DNA of 64,000 bases from Ophioderma brevispina (lineage: Eukaryota; Echinodermata; Ophiuroidea; Amphilepidida; Ophiodermatidae): contig JAMKCH010005448.1 in NCBI GenBank assembly GCA_023653785.1, positions 1 to 64,000 on the forward strand. Reading direction: 5' to 3'. The notes beneath the pieces are model-generated. The model saw nothing but the letters and a program-made list of their open reading frames with translations. It had not been told where the DNA came from and did no database searches. Below, piece after piece: positions 35,334-47,451 of this stretch; positions within the stretch are counted from its first letter, which is position 1; each line of letters begins with the position of its first letter. Position numbers and translations under genes: made by a program.

Positions 35334-37090
35334 GTAAGTGTGGAATAGTACGTAAGGCCCTGAAGTCAATGTTATGTTTCCTGTACCTTTTTTTGTGCAA
35401 ATCTAATGAGGCCAACTATTCAGTTTTCTTATTCATTATTATTAATTTTGCAGTACATACTTTCACCACATTCGCATGCCTCTAATACCTACATATTTTG
35501 TCAAACAAACACCACCCTACATTTAGAAATGAGTTTTGCAACTGTTCTTTGGTTTAAAATCTACTAATTCCCATAACAAGATTTGAATCACAAGAAGAAA
35601 CTTTGATACTTTTTCTTAAATACAAAATATTAACTTTTTTTGGGATTTCAATTTCATCATTTCAAACCGCGGGCGTTACGGGAAAACATAACATCACTTT
35701 TCATACGCCCAAACATATAGTGTATGCGGAATTGATCACGTACATGTATCAGTGAATGCCAAGACTGTAATCACACCAATGTTATCATTGTTGTTTGTGC
35801 AAGCCCCTGCCATTTTGTTTGGCACATTTCTGATTTGGCTAAAGAGTCTCGGGGATCCCCTGATTCATAATTCAGTGGTCGGTGGAAACGTCCTCTCATA
35901 TGAAAATAGCACATGTGCAATTTTTTGGTAGGTATGTGTCTCCCAGATTTAAAAAATGAGGTCTTTCCTGATTTAGTCCCAAAAAATTATTGGTGTCCCG
36001 AACTAGGTTTTAAAAAAATCCAGAAAATGAAGCTGCGATTTCCCATTTCCCTTCCCTCAATTTCCAGCTACTACTTACTTTGGTAGATTATTGCTTTGGG
36101 ACATGAAAATAAGCCTGAAAATGAGGGTCTATAGGGGTGCGGCACATCCTAGACAACATATAAAAATTGGGTGGGGGTGGGGGTACAAGTCACACCAATT
36201 GCTACTTTTTAAAGAAAAAAAATTTACTATAGTAACAAAATTTAATACAACTGTATCGTGACAAAGAGTGTTTTTTAAGAAAACAGGACCTTTTTGAAAT
36301 TTTTTTAGTAATCGCCCGCGCCCCACAATGTAGTTCTGGTAAGTGTGTGTGGTGTGGTGAGTGGGGAATGTGTATATCCACATACAACCATGGACACACC
36401 TCATTTTTCTCACTACACAACTGCGGACACTATTACAACCGAGGATATGTATTACGTAGTTTTTGATTCCGTAAATAATTGGCTTAGAGACAGCTTTCCC
36501 ATCAAACATTATTTAGAAATGGCATAGAATATCAACAATTGCCCTTTACTTCCATAAAACTTTAAAAACCCTTTCCCTCTCCCCCTGAGTGCGATGACTT
36601 GTGGATCTTCAAGTGACCCCCAAAAAACAAACCAATCCCAAATTCCACCCCCATCTTTTTATTTATTGCAGTTTTATGCCAGCTGTATGATCCCGTGCAA
36701 ATCATCTAATTTTTTTTAGAGCAATTTTAAAGCCGTGGCGACCCAATTTTGATAACTGATATAGATAGGGGGACATGCAAGCGCTATTTCCTCTACAAAA
36801 ATCAGAAAAATCAATGCGGGAATCTGGCCATAGAGCCTGATTCTCTCCATGGAGAGACGTGTTAATCTAGATTTTAAAGAAAAATCATGATTTGCCCGCA
36901 ATGAAATTTTGTAAAATTTACAAAGAATGAAGTTAGGGATAAATACTCCAACTTATTTTCAAAAGTGTGTCGCCCAATGATCTCATTTTGTTTTACCTGG
37001 TTTTTTGTCATAATAATGACTTTCAAACAGCTGTGTATGTTTATGTCATTACTACACATTTTATAGGATATTTCTCCATTGCTATGGCAG
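35334..37090 (+). other. Putative intron 1; otherwise no gene
   Basis: If exons A and B belong together this 1757-bp stretch is intron. A second acceptor-like site (ATTTTGCAG, about 35453) is followed by about 36 open codons to a stop, but no donor follows. Overlapping frames at 36129-36527 on both strands have no recognisable domain. Confidence 0.3.
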
Positions 37091-37187
37091 CGAGTGACAA
37101 CAGTACCTTCAGGGCTTGAGTCATATTCAAGATATTGGAGAGCCATCTCTGTCCTTGTTCTCAAAGAATGTCAACCATTTTCCACCA
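37091..37187 (+). CDS. Candidate internal exon B of an unrecognised gene
   Basis: Ninety-seven bases between 'TTTCTCCATTGCTATGGCAG' and GTAAGA. Read in phase 0 it is open for 32 codons, starting RVTTVPSGLESYSRYWRAIS and ending LVLKECQPFST, and leaves one base for the next exon. A second frame is also open across the exon (YLQGLSHIQDIGEPSLSLF), so the frame is not settled. Phase 0 fits exon A before it and the 31-base exon after it. No family recognised. Confidence 0.35.
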
Positions 37188-37930
37188 GTAAGACCGCATA
37201 GAATGCAAGATTATACTAGTACTAATGTAGCTAAGGCGACAAAAAAAAAGTTTTACGGGCGAGCGGACTTTTTTTGGAAAAACTTTTTAAAAAATTCTGC
37301 AAAAACTGAAAATCATGGTTGGTCCGGGGCCCATAAAACAGTGTTTTTTTGTTTTGCAATTTAGAAACACATTTAGGTTGGTCCACACCCATAATACTAT
37401 TTGAACATACCGGTGTCAGTGGCATAACCAGGCTTCTGCCACCCTCTGTGGGAAGTTGGTGGGCACTTGGTTGGGTGTAACATTTGGCTGCTGGTGAGGT
37501 TCTGTTGGATCCCCTCGATATTATTGTGATATTAGGCCCCCAAAAAATCAAGTTTGTTTCCTACAAGACTTGTATACAAATAATAATAATAAAAAGCATT
37601 TTAAAATTTTTTTGCAAAGGCATTTTCCCTACAATAACCCGCAAATCACACCAAACGTAACTTAAAACAGTTGGAAACCACATTTTACCGTAAAGTAATT
37701 GGTTTACAAAACACATACCAATTTGGGATAACTTTTAAAAAAATCTCAGTTCATACAAAAAAAAAAAAAAACCAATGTGTTGAATGGCTCTAAATGCAGC
37801 GGTCTACTGGACCCTAACTCGGTTTTTGGGGGGGCCTTATTAGATATATAGCAGATTGTCAATAATGATTTTACTCCAGGAATACTTGTAGTAGTCAATG
37901 CTTAGGAGTCGGCATTGATTGGCAATTCCT
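37188..37930. other. No gene recognised
   Basis: Spacer, putatively intronic, with poly-A and poly-T runs (for example about 37758). No repeat match in the window. Confidence 0.3.
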
Positions 37931-37931
37931 C

Positions 37932-39031
37932 CTTATTAACCAACGCGGCCGAGATGCAATGAAAGCCAAACGAAAACGTGGTACCGGTCGGAAAATTTTT
38001 CTCGTTGCATCTCGGCCGTTCAAACAACTATTTTTTTTTTGTCGCGCAAATGACTCTCATTGGCCCTCATTGCCTCTGGGCCCGTCTTACCGGAAAATGG
38101 AGCGATGCTTCCTCGGTTGGCCATTGGGCCGTCCTTTATCTGAAAATGACGCGATGTTCCTCGTTGCAATTTTGGGCCGTCTTTAACGGAAAATGACGTG
38201 ATGTTCCCCGTTGCAATTTTGGGCCGTCAATACCGGGAAATGATGCGATGCTTTTCAACACTGCATTTCTGGACGGTTTGCCGCAGAAGGCGCAATGCTT
38301 TTCATCAGGCGGGTGACAACTGTGTACAAATGCCCATAACAATTTCGATTTCGATGGGTGATAGCGCACCATTTTCGATAATCTCGTTGTTTTTTAATTA
38401 TCGCATAAACGCATTCATGCCGTAAACCGGAGCAGTGGACGTATCGTAATAACGCCACGCACGACTATGATTTAGCGTATAGCCGCCACTCCACGACTGG
38501 CGAACGATCAGCTACAAAGTTTCCTGCCAGATCAGTGTGAGTACTCATCCATTATTTAGTTATTTATTTATTTATTTATTATCCCCTACTGTTTTTATTT
38601 GCAATCGCACGCTATGTTCCTCGTTGCATTCTGGGACGTCTTTTCCAAAAATGGCGCGATGTTTTTCGTGCATCTGGCCGTCTTCTCCGGGAAAATGACG
38701 CGATGTTTTTTTGCGTTGCATTTGGGGCCGTCTCCGGGAAAATGACCAATGTTTTTTCGTTGCATCTGGGCCCGCTCCTGTAAAATGACGCGATGCTTTT
38801 TCATTGCATTTTGGGTGGGCCGTCTTCCGCAAATGACGCAATTTTTTTTCGTATGCATCTGGGCCGGTTATTGACTTTACGCTACTTCTTCCTGTGCCGT
38901 GAAACGGCGAGATGCAATGAAACCAAACTTTGGCTCTCGTTGCATCTGGGCCGTTAAAATAAAAATAGATTGCCCTTCGGTGCATTTGGGCCGTCGGCCG
39001 TCAAAACTACCCCGGTCCGGTTGGCGTTAAT
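37932..39031 (+). mobile_element. GATGCAACGAG foldback element, copy 1
   Basis: About 1.1 kb that is the reverse complement of 50485-51475. Two arrays of a 44-bp unit (TTCCGGGAAAATGACGCGAT, 'GTTCCTCGTTGCAT' and CTGGGCCGTC; about 38085-38285 and 38620-38830) flank a unique core with TTTA repeats, 'CAGGCGGGTGACA' and GCGCTATTACG-like motifs. Both ends carry hairpins of GGCCGAGATGCAA facing TTGCATCTCGGCC. Short terminal inverted motifs (TTAACCAACGCGG; CCGGTTGGCGTTAA) bound it. No protein frame is credible. Read as a non-autonomous element. Confidence 0.85.
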
Positions 39032-39430
39032 GGAATTGTAAATATTTTTAGCAATACAGTTTGAAGAAAGGTGTGTGCAAGGATGTTTGTTATAGACCTT
39101 ATTGAAATTGCCCTTCCTGCAATTGATGGGTACGAAACTGGTATGAAACACATCACAAATCGAGGCAATATTTCCAATCACCTGGCGATGGCACTCAAGG
39201 TTACATATAAGTCCTGCAATCTTAGCCATTTTGTGCCCCCCCCCTCACTGCATTAAGGCATGAAGACACATATAGATTCACTTTGTGTCCACTCATTTTT
39301 GAGGTCTGTTGAGGTCTATTGTTGTGGTCTTTATTAATATGAAAAAGGGTTAACATTTGCTTGTATATCGCATACATGTACTTTATGGATTTAAACCAAA
39401 CTTGAGTCTAGATGCAACAATATTGTTTTG
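39032..39430. other. No gene recognised
   Basis: About 400 bp between the foldback element and the SINE. AT-rich, without supported frames. Confidence 0.3.
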
Positions 39431-39431
39431 G

Positions 39432-39818
39432 AGAATGCATGCTCTAGCAGTTCGCAAGCTTACCCGGAGCACAGGGTCCCTCATATCGAATCTCAGTGGG
39501 ACCACTTGACTGGGATTTACATTGGGGACCTCAATTTGGGATTTAATTGTTTAACATATTTGATTCAAACCGGAATATTACACTTTCTCCCTGGTTCATT
39601 TGAAATGGGCAATGAACATGAAAGTTGCAACTACCCATCCGGTGTGGTGTTTCGTGTAGTGTGTTTTAATGTTAGCGATAAATTGCGCTGTTCTAAGCTG
39701 CTGCCAAGGTTTGCAATTGTTTTTCTGTCTATAATTATGAAGTTGTGAATCTCTACAATTTGGCCCTACAGGCCACGATTTGAGATTAAAAATACACCTT
39801 GATTATTATTATTATTAT
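39432..39818 (+). mobile_element. SINE copy 2, tRNA-headed with ATT tail
   Basis: The head has TGCTCTAGCAGTTCGCAAGC (A-box-like) and ATATCGAATCTCA (degenerate B box) at tRNA spacing. The body carries 'GGTGTGGTGTTTCGTGTAGTGTG' and 'GGCCACGATTTGAGATTAAAAA', and the 3' end is an ATT run. It shares body and tail with copy 1 at 17045-17292. Length is about 385 bp. Confidence 0.75.
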
Positions 39819-39837
39819 GGTATCCCTCATTTTTGTT

Positions 39838-40062
39838 GATGAGGTCAAAGGTCACAATACCAAGGTGAATGGTCACATACCGGTCAAAGGTCTGTGAGGC
39901 CACATTGGGTACGATAGGCTAAAAATGGTAAAATTGACCTCCATTGAAAAGTTGAAGTTCAATTGGAACCAAACTTGGTTTATGGTAATTACATGCAAAC
40001 TCTCTTGTTTATGAGGTCAAAGGTCACATCAAGGTCAAGGTCATCTGAGGCTATCATTGCAA
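39838..40062 (-). promoter_or_regulatory. Cluster of AGGTCA half-sites with DR1 spacing, unit 1
   Basis: AGGTCAAAGGTCA (two AGGTCA half-sites separated by one base, DR1) occurs at about 39846 and 40014, with further AGGTCA or AAGGTCA sites at about 39890 and 40032-40050. DR1 is the preferred layout for RXR/HNF4/PPAR-type nuclear receptors. Whether any receptor binds is unknown; the motif lies in a duplicated repeat. Confidence 0.4.
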
Positions 40063-40629
40063 ACCGCGATGGCAGGCAACACATGTGGTCCGAGGACCGA
40101 TGTATTTTTCTGTATCAACTGTTTTTAACAAGTTGAGGGCCACTTGGCACGTTATATTTGAGCAAATTTTCAATATTTTAACTATAATTTTCTTGTGCAG
40201 CTATGATAAAGGCCAAGAACAAAACAATTTTGTGTACAATGGTCTTTTATAGCGTTCAAAGAGTAGCGCATTATTTTTTTGTGTCGCCTGAACGAATGTT
40301 CATGGGGGCACATACTAGTCCAAATTTTGTGTGTCCGTATGTATGAATGTCCGTCCGTATGTTCGTATGTCTGTATGTCCGACCGTATGACTCTGTTAAC
40401 CTTTTTAATAAAAGCTCTGCAGGCTAACGCTATCCCTGATGTACTTCAAACTTGATAGGATGATTAGATAGAGTGAGGTGCTGTGCTCGCAATATTATGT
40501 GTGATTTTGCTGCATAGTTGACAATCATGAATATTAATAGCTTATTTGCCCTATTTTTCAGACATTTCGGGTTAACCTTTTTGAAATGCTCTGATGGATA
40601 AACGCTAAGCCCGATTTACTTCACACTTG

Positions 40630-40866
40630 GTAGAGGGGGGTATGGCGGTGTTTGGGGAGGGCGGGTGGGGGGGGGAGGGTGTGGGCAGGGGGGTGGTGAG
40701 GAGTGTGGGGAGAGGGGGGGTGGAGGGTGGGTGTTGGGGAGGGGAGGTGGGGTGTTATGGGAGGTTGGTGGGGTGTCGGGGATGTGGAGGAGGGGGTGGG
40801 GTGTTGTGGGGTTTTGGGGAGTGGGTGGGTGTTGGGAAGGGGGGTGGGGTTGTTGGGGAGGGATAT
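40630..40866 (+). repeat. G-rich minisatellite 2
   Basis: GGGGTGTTGGGGAGG-type units with GGGTGGGGGG and GTTATGGGAGG variants, inside duplication unit 1. Purine G lies on the + strand. Confidence 0.88.
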
Positions 40867-41587
40867 CTGCAATCCTCCACTGTATCTGCTTGCACAACAC
40901 CTTGTGAAAAACACCCGTATTCCATACAGGGTTTTTAATTTCATTTCAGTGGTGGGCGGGATTTGTGTCTATTCAGAGTGAGGATTTTGAGCGAACCTCT
41001 ACCTCCCATAGCTCTTTTCTCCTTTTCTAGTTCTTATTTCTTCTCAGCATTCCAGTTGCCCAGGTTTTAGTGGATGGAATAACATCAGTTATGGTAGGGT
41101 CAACAGGCACCTGTGCCCTGGAATGTCCAGAGTCCCTGATAACAACAATACATTGACCTGCGTGGACATTACTCACAAAATGGTCGGTGGTTGGTGGACA
41201 GGTTAATCGCCATACTCCGGTTTGGTTGGCAACTGCGACCAAATGCTGTACACTTTCCTATATGACACTTATAGGTTAGGCTCCGTGATGATTAGGCCAT
41301 TAAATAACATATGCGCTGACATACCAGCATTAAGGGCGGAAGAAACACCAGGTTCAACGGCCAGTGTGTTCAGACTTTATAGTATATGCTGCCTGTGACT
41401 CACCTATTGCAGGAAGGAAAGGCTTGGGGAGGACACCCTGAGGATAAATCCGGAGTTGGAGTCCCGTAGGCGACTTACTGCTCTACGCAGCACCAGTTGG
41501 GCAACTCCTGCGACGCTGCTTGCACCAAACTGTATCGTTTCTCGACGCTCCTTGATTTGTCTTCAGCATTATGGGATCCCTCATTTG

Positions 41588-41812
41588 TTGATTGAGGTCA
41601 AAGGTCCATCCCAATGTCACAGGTCACATACCAAGGTCCAAGGTCATGTGAGGCCACATTGTAAGATAGGCTAAAATGTAAAATTGACCTCAACAACAAT
41701 TGAAAAGTTGAAGTTCAATTGGAACCAACTTGTTTATATGGTAATTTACATGCAAACTCTCTTGTTATGAGGTCAAGGTCACATCAAGGTCAAAGGTCAT
41801 TGATCTATCATA
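41588..41812 (-). promoter_or_regulatory. Cluster of AGGTCA half-sites, unit 2
   Basis: Counterpart of 39838-40062. GAGGTCAAAGGTC at about 41595 and AAGGTCAAAGGTCATTGA at about 41787 keep DR1-type pairs, while some half-sites are altered by indels. Confidence 0.35.
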
Positions 41813-42369
41813 TCAAACCGCGATGGCAGGCAACACATGTGGTCCGAGGACCGCTGTATTTTTTCGTATCAACGGTTTTTAACAAGTTTGAGGGCACTTG
41901 GCACTTTATTTTGAGCATTTTTCATTTTTTAATTTACTAGAATTTTTTCTTGTGCAAGCTATGATAAGGCCAAGAACAAAACAATTTTGACTCAGAAGCG
42001 TGTATAATTTTTTAAAATTGGTCTTTTAGCGCATTCATTTTGTGTGTCGCCTGGAACGATGTTTCATGGGGGCCTACAGTCCAAATTTTGTGTGTCCGAT
42101 TTCCGTCCGTAGGGGTCGTATGTCTGTCCGTATGACTCTGTTAACCTTTTTAAAATGCTCTGCAGGCTAAAACGCTATCCTGATTTACTTCCAACTTGAT
42201 AGGATGATAGTGAGGTTGCCGCAATATTTATGTGTAGCTTTTGGCTGCATTATTTTGCATATTCATGAATATTAATTAGCCTTATTTGCATATTTGTTCG
42301 ACATTTCGGTTAACCTTTTTTTGAATTGCTTGTGCTGGCTAAACGCTAATACCGATTTACTTCACACTT

Positions 42370-42587
42370 TGTAGGGGTATGGGTGTTGGGAAGGGGTGGG
42401 TGGTGTGCGGTGTGTTGGGGTGGGGTGTTGCGGCGTGTTGGGGACAGTGGGGTGTTGCGGGGTGTAGGGGTATGATTGGTGTATGGAATGTTGGTGGGGT
42501 GTCTGTGGGATGTTGAGGAGGGGGTGGGGTTTTGGGGGTTTTGGGGGTGGGTGGGGTGTGGGAAGGTGGTGGGGTGTTGGGGCGGGA
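42370..42587 (+). repeat. G-rich minisatellite 3
   Basis: Unit 2 counterpart of minisatellite 2, with GGGGTGTTGCGGCGTG and GGGTTTTGGGGG variants. Confidence 0.88.
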
Positions 42588-43311
42588 TATCTGCAATCCT
42601 CCACTGTAATTGCTTGCACACCTTTTGGAAACACCCTGATTCATACATGGTTTTTACTTCACAGTTCAGGTGGTGGGCTGGATTTGTGTCTATTCCAGAG
42701 TAGGATTTTGAGCTGCCTCTACCCCTATCCCTAAGCTCTTTTTCCTCCTTTTCTAGTTCTCATTTCTTCTCAGCATTCCAGTTGCCTAGGTTAGTGGTTA
42801 ACATCAGTTAGTAGGTTCAAAGGCACCTGTGCCCTGAAATGTTTCAGAGTCCCTGATACCACCAATACATTGACCTGCGTGAACATACTCACAAAAGGTC
42901 GTTGTTTGGTGGACAGGTGTATCGCCAATACTCACTCGTTTTGGTTGGTCAACTGGAACCAAATGTGTACACTTTCACTTTATAATCCTTATAGGTTAGG
43001 CTCGTGAGTAGGCCATTAAATAACCTATATGCTGCTGAACATACCAGCATGGTGATTGGGGCGGAATGGGGTAAACCACCATGTTCACGCCAGTTTGTTC
43101 CAGACTTTATATATCTGCTGCCTTGTAGACTCCCCTGATTGCAGGAAGGCTGGGGAGACACCCTGAGGATAAAGTCCGGAGTTGGAGTCCCCGTAGGCGA
43201 CTGACTACTGCTCTACTCAGCACCAGATCGGCAACTCCTGCGACGCTTCTGGCACCAAACTGGTATCGTTTCTTCGTTTCTCGACATTCCTTTGGATTTG
43301 TCTTCAGCATG

Positions 43312-46300
43312 GAGAGGTGGATCCAGTGTGCATGGGCAAACATCATCCGGATCTCTCCATACATTCTGCCCTGGCATCACGCCCTGGATCGGACCTCCAG
43401 CTTCGCTTCAACATAGCTAGAACCACACGGGAAGTAGCAGTTTCCGGTTTAAGCTCTTTGCTTAATTGGCGTATAGCATAGCGCCAGTGTGCTACTTCCG
43501 ACAGTGTAAGAAGATCATCGCATCCACTGTACAAAGCTAACCACCGCCCGCCTTAAGCTGGGCAGCCTCAGCCAATGGTTCGTCCCGCCACAGTTATTCT
43601 TCCTCATAAGGGTGCATGGGGGATAGTGGAGACATTAATGAAAAGCTGACTGCAACTACAGCACCTGGCAATCAAGATAAGATCCAAGAAACCCTCCCCT
43701 CAAGCTGGGATTTTGGAATGGCATACATGACCCCTGGTTAAGTTACAACCTCAAAGATATCAATGATACTCGCAAGACACAAGCCATCATTAATAAGAGC
43801 GCCCAAGACTTCAATCGACAATAGCCACCTTACAAGAAACCCGTCTAGCAGATTCGGGTACCTCAAGGAAAAGGATACACATTCTTTTGGCAAGGGAAAT
43901 ATCAGAAGAACGCATACTTTGGCATTGGTTTTGCAGTTAGTAACTCCTTACTGATTTCAGTGGAGCCTGGTAACGGTGGATCAAACGCCCTCTGACAAAC
44001 TTTCGCCTCACAAACCATCGATGGCCCATTCTCCCGCAGCATGTTTTATTATGGCTCAAAACCCTGACATCACCTTTCTGAAGCCAAGATGAATTCCCTA
44101 TGACACACTTGAAGCCGTAATCCAGGGTATCAAGTGATGAACACCTCCTTCTCCTGGTTGATTTCAATGCGAGAGTGGGTTCTGACCACTAGTCCTGGCC
44201 ACTTTGCCTTGGACACTTTTGTGTCGTAAGACCAATGACATGGACACACGTCTTCTTGAACTGTGGCCTACTATACACCTGTTTGTGACCAACACCTTTT
44301 CAAGACCAAACCTCAACACAAAGTATCCTTCTCACCCACGCTCCACGCACTGCATCAACTTGACCTGATCATCACCAGGCGATCTTTCATCAATGCCATC
44401 AGACCTCACTAGGTCTTACCATAGTGCAGACTGTGGACAGATCATGCGCTTGGTCTGCTGTAAGATCGACTGCGACCAAAGAGGATACACCGCTCTAAAC
44501 AAGCTGGTAAACCCCTCATCATACATCACTATCAGCAAAGCGGACATATGTTGAGCAATTTGCTGTTTTTCCAATCAATGCATCCCGGGCTTGTCCTGGT
44601 CTCAGGTGATACTGCAACAGAAATGGAACTCATCTGCATGAGACAATTCAGAGCTCAGCAGTCTGTATCTTTGGAAGAAATCCAAGCAGAACAACGATTG
44701 GGTTGAGGCCAAGTCAGGCTTACTAACTCCATTCATTGAATCCCCAAAGAGCGCGTTCAGGGAGTATCAGAGTTCACCTTCCACACCCAACCTGAGAGTG
44801 CTTCAAGCATCTAGAAGTGAAGTTCAGCAGCGAAGGCAAGTCAGTGTGCCAATGAATACTTGCTGGAGCTGAGTTGAAGAAATACAAACCGCTTCTGAAA
44901 CGGGCAACATCAGAGCTATGTAGGATGGAATAAAGAAGGCTTTCGGGCCATCTCAGTGCAAAACAGCGCCCCTCCAGTCAATCCATTGGTGAAGTCATCA
45001 CAGACAGACGTAAGCATGCAGATGGAGCGCTGTGTGGAACACTTTTCTGCTCTACTCTACAGAAAAAGGTGTTACAAAAACACCCTCAGCCCTTGACAAG
45101 ATCCGATTCTTCCCTACATGGCTGCCCTAGATGCTGTACCCCCGTACAGTGGATGAACGTGACATGGCCATCGACATCTTCATCCGGAAATCCCCGGGAA
45201 TATGGAATACACAGACCATTGATCACATGCTGTAAAAGCTCTCTGCTTTACCCACTACAATGTATTTCTCTCTCTGTCAATGCTGGGGGGAAGGAGCGTA
45301 CCACAGAGACATGCGCGCGACTCAAAGATCATCAACCTCTACAAGAACAAAGGGAAGAAGTGATTGCAAAAAATTACAGGGGTATTTCCCTCTTAGTATT
45401 GTCGGCAAGTTTTTGCCGTGTTGCGTTTATGCGTCTTCAAGTTCCTGGCTGAAAGGGTGTATCCTGAGTCTCATTGCGGATTTCGTGCTGGCAGTATCTC
45501 CTATCGATATGATCTGCCCATACGCCAACTATAAAACGGAGAAGTCAAGAGAACAACAGAAGCCACTCTACATTGCGTTCATAGACCTTAACCAACGCCT
45601 TTGACTGGTTAGCAGGAATGGACTGTTCCAAATCCTCCAGAAGATTGGCTTGTCCACCAGGCTTCTGAGCATCATCACATATTCTTTCCACACTGCCATG
45701 AAAGAACGGTACAATTTTGACGTCAGCCTATCAGAGCCGTTCGACATTCGCAGTGGTGTTCAGCAAGGATGTGTTTTGGCCCCCACGCTCTTTGGGATAT
45801 TCTTTTTCAGTACTTCTTAAGCTAGCATTTGAGACAGCCAAAGAAGGCTCACATCCACAACAGTCTGATGGCGCTCTTCAACCTGCACGCCTTAGAGCTA
45901 ATACACGATGGTTCGTCAGATAGTGATATTCGTGACATGTTGTTTTGCTGATGATGCTGGCCATTACTTCACATTCCCAGCAGGAACTTCCTGCTCATAG
46001 ATCGCTTCTCACAAGGCCTGTAAGACTTCGGATCTTGTCATCAGTTTGAAGAATACTATTTCCTTGCCCAAGATGCTCAAGAACCACCTTTCATCACAAT
46101 CGACAATTACACACTTGAGGTTTTCAGGGACTCACCTACCTAGGGTCCACCATCAGTGACAGTCTTCCTCTCGATGCAGAAATCGGCAAACGCGTAAAGC
46201 TGCAGCTCTCTGCCCGCCTTACAACGCGTGTGGTGGAAATCTGAAGCTGTCCATTAAGACCAAGGCAGCAGTTTACAACGCTTGCATCATCAGCACATTA

Positions 46301-46940
46301 CTGTATTGTCGTTGAGACATGGACTACATATATACTCTAGGCATGAGAAGTAACTCAACAGCTTCCATCTGTGCTGTATTAAGAACGCATTCAGGTTCCA
46401 CTTGAGGACATGTGCCAAAGTCAGAGCGCCTGACTCGAATTGGACTCCCCACCATCCTATACATTTCTTAGACAAAGCAGACTCCGATGGCTGGCCCATG
46501 TCCGTCGAATGGAGGATGGTCGTCTACCGAAAGCTTATATCATGCATGCTGAGCTTACATCTGGGCAGAGAAAAGTTGGTCGACCCATGCTCCGCTACAA
46601 GGAGATTTGTAAAGCGTGATATTGTGTACCCTGACAATCGACATTGGTGCTGGGAGAAACTGTGCTGACATATCCGTCACTTTGGCGGAGAACAGTGAAT
46701 AACAACAACACTGAGCTTGGAGAACAACAGATCATCAGCCAGTTTTAGAAGCAGCGAGCTAAAAGAATGCTGCACAGATCCTTGGATAGTCAAGCTGTGA
46801 CAATCCATATATGTAGCACCTGGGGCAGAGACTGCCACCAGATTGCCTCTTTTCAGCACGACGCGCTGTTCACCTAACCTGTGCCTCAATGTGGGCGCTT
46901 TTATCCATAGTCGCTTGCGACTGACGGAGGCCGTGATGGG
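43312..46940 (+). pseudogene. Near full-length non-LTR retrotransposon (LINE) relic with APE endonuclease and reverse transcriptase
   Basis: Pieces of the element-encoded polyprotein can be read in order with frame changes. Endonuclease: a GFWN start near 43710, a Glu-containing LQETRLADSG (about 43835), DFNARVGSDH (about 44159-44190), and LDLIITRR near its end (about 44357). Reverse transcriptase: NYRGISLL and SIVGK (about 45373-45410), PLYIAFIDL with the motif A Asp (about 45565), EPFDIRSGVQQGCVLAPTLF (about 45737), CFADDAG with the catalytic FADD (about 45943), and LTYLGSTISDSLPLDAEIGK (about 46130). Then RQSRLRWLAHVRRMEDGR (about 46471) and a C-terminal Cys/His-knuckle-like region to about 46930. 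Many stops and frame changes make it inactive. 43312-43600 is probably untranslated leader. The clade is not resolved. Confidence 0.9.
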
Positions 46941-47064
46941 TAGGGTGATATAGTGAGTGCTAGAATATTATGTATAGCTTTGGGCTGCATTATTTGCATA
47001 TTCCAGAATTTTAATTAGCTTATATGGCCCGGTCAAATGATAATCCGTGTCCCGCAAGGATTTG
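46941..47064 (+). repeat. Fragment of the 1.75-kb unit beyond the LINE
   Basis: 'GATATAGTGAGTGC..AATATTATGTATAGCTTTGGGCTGCATTATTTGCATATTC' followed by TTAATTAGCTTAT matches the stretch before the minisatellite in the 1.75-kb units (about 42200-42290). The LINE therefore sits between pieces of the same repeat family. Confidence 0.65.
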
Positions 47065-47450
47065 TGTGCCAGTTATCTGAGTTCTGTAAGGCGTATACTG
47101 ATGTACCTTGGTGGAAGGAGTGGTTAAGAGTTCTTGACCTATTAGATGTTGGGCCTATTTCAGGACAAATTACATAGCAAATGAGCTGATTAAATTGCAA
47201 AAATCAGCGGACTTGCTCTATTTTTGAAACGGTACATCGGATATGCAAATTCCTTCACTGCACTAAAACCCATTAGTGCGCAATCTTCTTTGCCATTTTG
47301 AAACTTCCTGATAACATGTGGCTTAAGGTATGCAAATGAGCTAATAAATATACGTAATTGCTGAATCACTAAAATGGTACATTCGGATATGCGAAAATCC
47401 TTTGCTACATGCAAAAACTACTACTACACCATACATCTTGTGTGGGAATC
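47065..47450 (+). repeat. Dispersed repeat preceding a G-rich minisatellite, copy 2
   Basis: Second copy of the 32351-32725 sequence, with 'TGAGTTCTGTAAGGCGTATACTGATGTA', 'AAATTGCAAAAATCAGCGGACTTG', 'TTTGAAACGGTACATCGGATATGCAAATTCCTTC' and 'TGTGGCTTAAGGTATGCAAATGAGCTAAT'. It leads directly into minisatellite 4. Confidence 0.8.
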
Positions 47451-47451
47451 A

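Larger units (their letters stand above)
39819..43311 (+). repeat. Segmental tandem duplication, 1.75-kb unit, two copies
   Basis: Unit 1 (39819-41571) and unit 2 (41572-43311) match throughout, starting at 'ATCCCTCATTTTTGTTGATGAGGTCAAAGGTCA', then 'GGCAGGCAACACATGTGGTCCGAGGACCG', 'CTATGATAAGGCCAAGAACAAAACAATTTTG', a GTCCGTATG-rich stretch, 'GACATTTCGGTTAACC', a G-rich minisatellite, 'GGGATATCTGCAATCCTCCACTG', 'CCTGTGCCCTG.AATGT' and ending TTTGTCTTCAGCAT. Unit 1 begins against the SINE tail; unit 2 runs into the LINE leader. Copies differ mostly by short indels. Confidence 0.9.

Noticed and set aside
35453..35575. Possible terminal exon after ATTTTGCAG
   Set aside because: Open for about 36 codons, but there is no donor or poly-A evidence and it would compete with the phase-compatible exon at 37091.
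36129..36527. Overlapping 126-codon (-) and 60-codon (+) frames
   Set aside because: Mutually exclusive frames with no domain or splice support.
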